From Skeletonema tropicum (Eukaryota > Bacillariophyta > Thalassiosirophyceae > Thalassiosirales > Thalassiosiraceae), in contig CM074148.1 of the NCBI GenBank assembly GCA_037178625.1, positions 434,001 to 498,000 on the forward strand: DNA of 64,000 bases. Direction: 5' to 3'. Of the stretch, positions 60,806 through 64,000 are shown in pieces. The first letter of the stretch is position 1; each line of letters opens with the position of its first letter. The position numbers and the translations under genes were made by a program. Below the pieces are notes generated by a model. The model did no database searches. It worked only from the letters and a program-made list of their open reading frames with translations, and was not told the origin of the DNA.

Positions 60806-61530
60806 CGACGATTCATCATACCGGGCGTGAAATTTGTTGAAAATGATGTATTCTATGTTTCCAAAGCCCTGACGGATGTGGAATGTGGCAAGGTGGAACT
60901 AATAATTGGAGACATAGCATTCTATAGCTGCAGTTCATTGACATAGAGGAGCATCAACATCAACCTACCACTGGCCATGATACTTGAGGATTTATGCGTT
61001 CAATTGGTGTAGAGGAGTACTGACGGTGTGACATTTGGTAGAAAGCTAGAAAGACTTGAAAAATGTGCATGTCATCAATGCCCCTCTTTGGAACAAATCT
61101 CTGTTCCATTGAAAGAATGCATGATTACGACAGATCATAAGGTATACTCACAGAGGGTGTAAAAATTTGAAGCACGTTGATCTGGTTGAGGAAGCACTAT
61201 TTCACGAGAATTTTCCGCCTTTCAGTTGGAAGGTTGGAGGAATGACATGAATGAAGAATTGATTCAATCAATCAGATTCTTCTCGATGCGGACACTGGTA
61301 CTGGTATATATATGAGTATGAGATAATGATAACGAGGATGACGACAATGACGAAGAGATCTATCAGTTCTTGACAAAATCATTCGCTACCAAAGCAGACT
61401 GAAGCAGAGCATCGCCGCTTATTGGACGGGAGGCTGCAACTACACTCTCTAGCTTGCGTTGCCTCGTGATATTATGATGAATAATGTCCTCCCTTTTCTC
61501 GAATTGCGCGATTGCAAACATATTTGAAGT
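60806..61530 (+). pseudogene. BspA-type LRR gene, decayed copy
   Basis: Recognisable pieces in changing frames: LRRFIIPGVKFVENDVFY and KALTDVECGKVE; then, after a stop, LERLEKCACHQCPSLEQISV, KHVDLVEEALFHE, and LALPRDIMMNNVLPFLELR at about 61455-61515. Each matches the genes at 1628-2584 and 26973-27947 in order. The 5' third is missing. At least four frameshifts or stops are present. Confidence 0.85.
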
Positions 61531-62208
61531 GGAGGATCACACGTAGACGTTAGCATTAGCATTAGCATTAGTGAAGTAGATATGATAGTGAACTATAGTG
61601 AAGTTGATGATATAGTAGTGGAGAGGAAACGAAAATTGGCATATGATAGATCTCGAGAGAGATTGTGAAACGAGGAGGAAGAGGAGAAATACGAAGAAGA
61701 TGATGCCGAAGAAAAGGGAGTGGAGATGATTACAGTGTCCGTTTCAACAGCCTCGTGAAGTAGTTGCATTGACGCTACAATGCATTGAAGTAGTTGCATT
61801 GACGCTACAATGCCATGCATTGGCGTCTCTAACATCAGCAAGCTCCGCAATCAAAAATTTAGGAGAACAGAATTCATTTTACTTGATGGGGGGAGTACAA
61901 TAAGCAGGAGAACGATACCTACCCCTATCCGTGGCATTTAAGAGTATTGCACAGTCACAGTGCCTCCTATGCGACAGCGTAAGGGTAGTGTCAAGAAACG
62001 CTCCCGAAGTAAAAGGCAAACAAGAATACATGCACAAACAAAACACAATTTAAACCATTTACGTTATATCCTATCAAAAATTTCAAGCCACAAACAATCC
62101 TTCTCCCTTCGCCATCAATGCTGTTTCGAGGATTGTCAACAGCAAGTCACTGATAAGAGCTTCCTCATATCAAAATCAAAGGAGATTCTCTGGCAATGGA
62201 TCCTTCTC
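61531..62208. other. Intergenic region with small tandem repeats
   Basis: Contains about three and a half copies of a 6-bp unit (ttagca, 61549-61571) and a 30-bp tandem repeat. No gene is seen; this is the 3' side of both the LRR pseudogene and the broken membrane-protein gene. Confidence 0.45.
61756..61814 (+). repeat. 30-bp tandem repeat, two copies
   Basis: The unit tgaagtagttgcattgacgc plus tacaatgcat occurs at 61756-61785 and again from 61786, identical apart from the last bases. A recent duplication. Confidence 0.85.
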
Positions 62209-63688
62209 TCAATCCTTGGAAGATTGATTTTGTCGTCTCTTGTACCAAACCAAGGCAAACGCAATTGTACCTACAGCAACGACAGATGCAACCACAACGC
62301 CAGCAATGGCACCTCCAGACAAAGAATTGCTTGGTGTTGGTGGAAAGCAGAAAGGAAGCTCCTCCCAATCTGAATCTTTCCTACTGTAAAGTTGGATGCC
62401 ATTTTTCCTCAAAATATAATCTGATTGAGTAGGAGAGTTGAAAGTCAAGCCACAACCGACCTTTGGAACACACTCGATAACTCGGAAGCTTGAGCCGAGA
62501 TCATAGTCATAAAATTTGAAGTCACTGAATTGAAGCCATCTCCATTTCTTGTTCCTTTCGGTGAAAACAGTGTAATCAGGGTGGGAATAATTGTACTGCA
62601 TTTCCCAAGAAGAAGGCGGAGCAGGCTCGTAATTTGCTGACGTATGCAATTCGACATCAAACAGGTCTTGAGTTTGCTCATTACATAAGCCTCCAACAGT
62701 GCAACTCCCATGTTGGTAGTCTGGTTATCACCACCATTAGAAGGCCACCAAACCTTTCGATAGGTAACATTATCCATGGTCAAACTGTACACATTATAGA
62801 GACTGACTGGGTAAGTGTAGTTTTCCTCGGTCACATTTGGGGCCGAGATGTAGAAGGATGTGCAGCTGCCCTTTGGAACGCATATGATCTCGTGAGCAGC
62901 AAGTGGAGGTGCCAACTCCTACGGGCACCACTCCGCTTGATACTATCGCAGACGCAGAGGAATTGAGATTTGTAACGTTAAGATTCCATTCATATTCATA
63001 TTCATATTCTGGCCTCCACAGAGGGTTGTTATCATATAAAAAGAACTCAACAAGAGATTCATTGTCTTGATTGCATTGCGGTTTGCAGCCACCACCAAAT
63101 TGAACCGAATCGAATAACCACCTATCACTCCTGCCTACAAGCTTTCCGTCGAAAGTGACAGAATAAGATGACGAGGGGAATCTGTAGAGATCCGACTGCT
63201 TCAAGCCACCAATTAGGAACTTGTAGCATGCATCATCTTTTGGCAGACAAGCATAAGATCGATCAACAAAGCGGTAACCCAAATTTGGCTTAAGGCTTAG
63301 AAAAGTTTTACCGTCTTTGTCCTCAACACGATAATAACGTTCAAGGTCGTATTGTCCTTTCCAATACTGGATCTCCAAGAGAGCCTCGCTATCATTGCAG
63401 ATAGGCTTGGTACAAGCGCCTATTCCAGTGGAGGTGACAGAATTATTGCCATCGACAAGTAACTCTTGGCCGATATCGACGGCTTTCCCATTCGATCGAA
63501 ATCTCATAAGCATCGGAAGGAAGATCGCCCACAACTACCTCAGAGCACGCATCTCGGGGAAGACACGCCTCGTAGTCTGTCAGACGTTCAAAGCCTTGGT
63601 AATATAAATATTCACGATCCGTAGTATTGCCTTCACGTTGAAGATACAAAAAGGCGTCCTCGTAGTATAAATTGCCACTAAACTTACG
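62209..63688 (-). pseudogene. Single-pass cell-surface protein, frameshifted gene
   Basis: Minus-strand coding sequence in three successive frames with shifts near 63500, 62890 and 62725. Extracellular part: repeated units with ACLPRDACSEVVVGDLPSDA, ACLPKDDACYKFLIGGLKQS, ICVPKGSCTSFYISAPN and VIECVPKVGCGLTF. That is a tandem four-fold domain in which a C-P/K-x-C motif precedes a beta-rich stretch. It ends in a transmembrane helix (GGAIAGVVVASVVAVGTIAF), a short basic tail KRRQNQSSKD and TGA at 62209. The sequence starts after a possible acceptor (ccttgcag at 63689-63696). The shifts need one or two bases each, so either inactivation or assembly indels could be responsible. Family unknown. Confidence 0.6.
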
Positions 63689-64000
63689 CTGCAAGGGCTA
63701 AGTGTATGGTCAGGCTCCCGAAAAATGGCTAATTTATCTGTTCTCAGCCGCTACTGGGGCTAACCTACCCTTTTATAGGCTTAAAATGCTCGTCTCGATG
63801 AGCTTGTTCCAAATCAATGAGTTGCTTCCAAAAATAAAAAAATATTTTGTTAGCCCCATTCCCTAGCTTGCCTTGGGGGTTAACCCCAAAAAAGAAGCCC
63901 CATCTCCAATTTACCCTGGTCTTCAGCTCCATATTACAATTCATTTCACCACGATTCAAAACCTTGCCAAGCAAAGCATGGATTTGAACTCCTCTCACTC
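63689..64000. other. Right edge of the window, no gene identified
   Basis: Contains the palindrome ggggttaacccc (63886-63897) and related gggctaacc/gttagcccc motifs. A tRNA B-box-like ttcaaatcc (minus strand, near 63978) is at the edge, but the rest of a possible tRNA would lie outside the window. Confidence 0.3.

Noticed and set aside
63950..64000. Partial tRNA on the minus strand at the window edge
   Set aside because: Only a B-box-like stretch is inside the window; the stems cannot be tested.

Overview
The window is nuclear DNA of a microalga, most likely a centric diatom (inference). The evidence is GT-AG introns of 91-177 bp inside large exons, a signal peptide ending in the Ala/Phe junction typical of diatom plastid targeting, Asn/Ser/Asp-rich low-complexity proteins, and lineage-expanded BspA-type leucine-rich-repeat (LRR), MORN and MYND/Sel1 families. 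There is no operon structure, CRISPR array, rRNA or intact tRNA.

Left part (1-27.9 kb). In order: the N-terminal half of an inositol-monophosphatase-family enzyme (minus), an LRR protein, a cyclic-nucleotide-regulated AGC kinase with one intron, a retinol-dehydrogenase-like SDR, a MORN/coiled-coil/zinc-cluster protein, and a PqiA-like membrane protein with one intron. Next is a cluster of MYND-RING-Sel1 genes (two intact, one frameshifted, one deleted) carried on a segmental duplication and separated by an ACCACTTGCT minisatellite. The part ends with a 1933-residue low-complexity protein and a second LRR gene.

Middle (28-42 kb) is rich in mobile DNA. A nucleotide-sugar transporter gene is broken twice: by a 1.38-kb terminal-inverted-repeat (TIR) element with a 3-bp target duplication, and by a reverse-transcriptase-type RNase H fragment. 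A zinc-ribbon gene and a three-exon sulfotransferase-like gene follow. Then comes a complete hAT-type element (perfect 21-bp TIRs, 8-bp target duplication) that contains a tRNA-headed SINE with its own 11-bp target duplication.

Right part (42-64 kb). Three MORN genes, two of them arms of an inverted duplication, enclose an acidic protein and a WDR74/NSA1-like ribosome-biogenesis factor. A three-exon 2OG/Fe(II)-oxygenase-like gene follows. From 52.8 to 60.7 kb is a block of nested elements, including a 2.1-kb TIR element split by a 359-bp MITE. The window ends with an LRR pseudogene and a frameshifted cell-surface protein gene.

The most unusual pattern is three different TIR elements that each carry one ORF that does not look like a transposase. 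Spliced coordinates were worked out by hand from splice motifs and reading frame, and each model sums to a whole number of codons.
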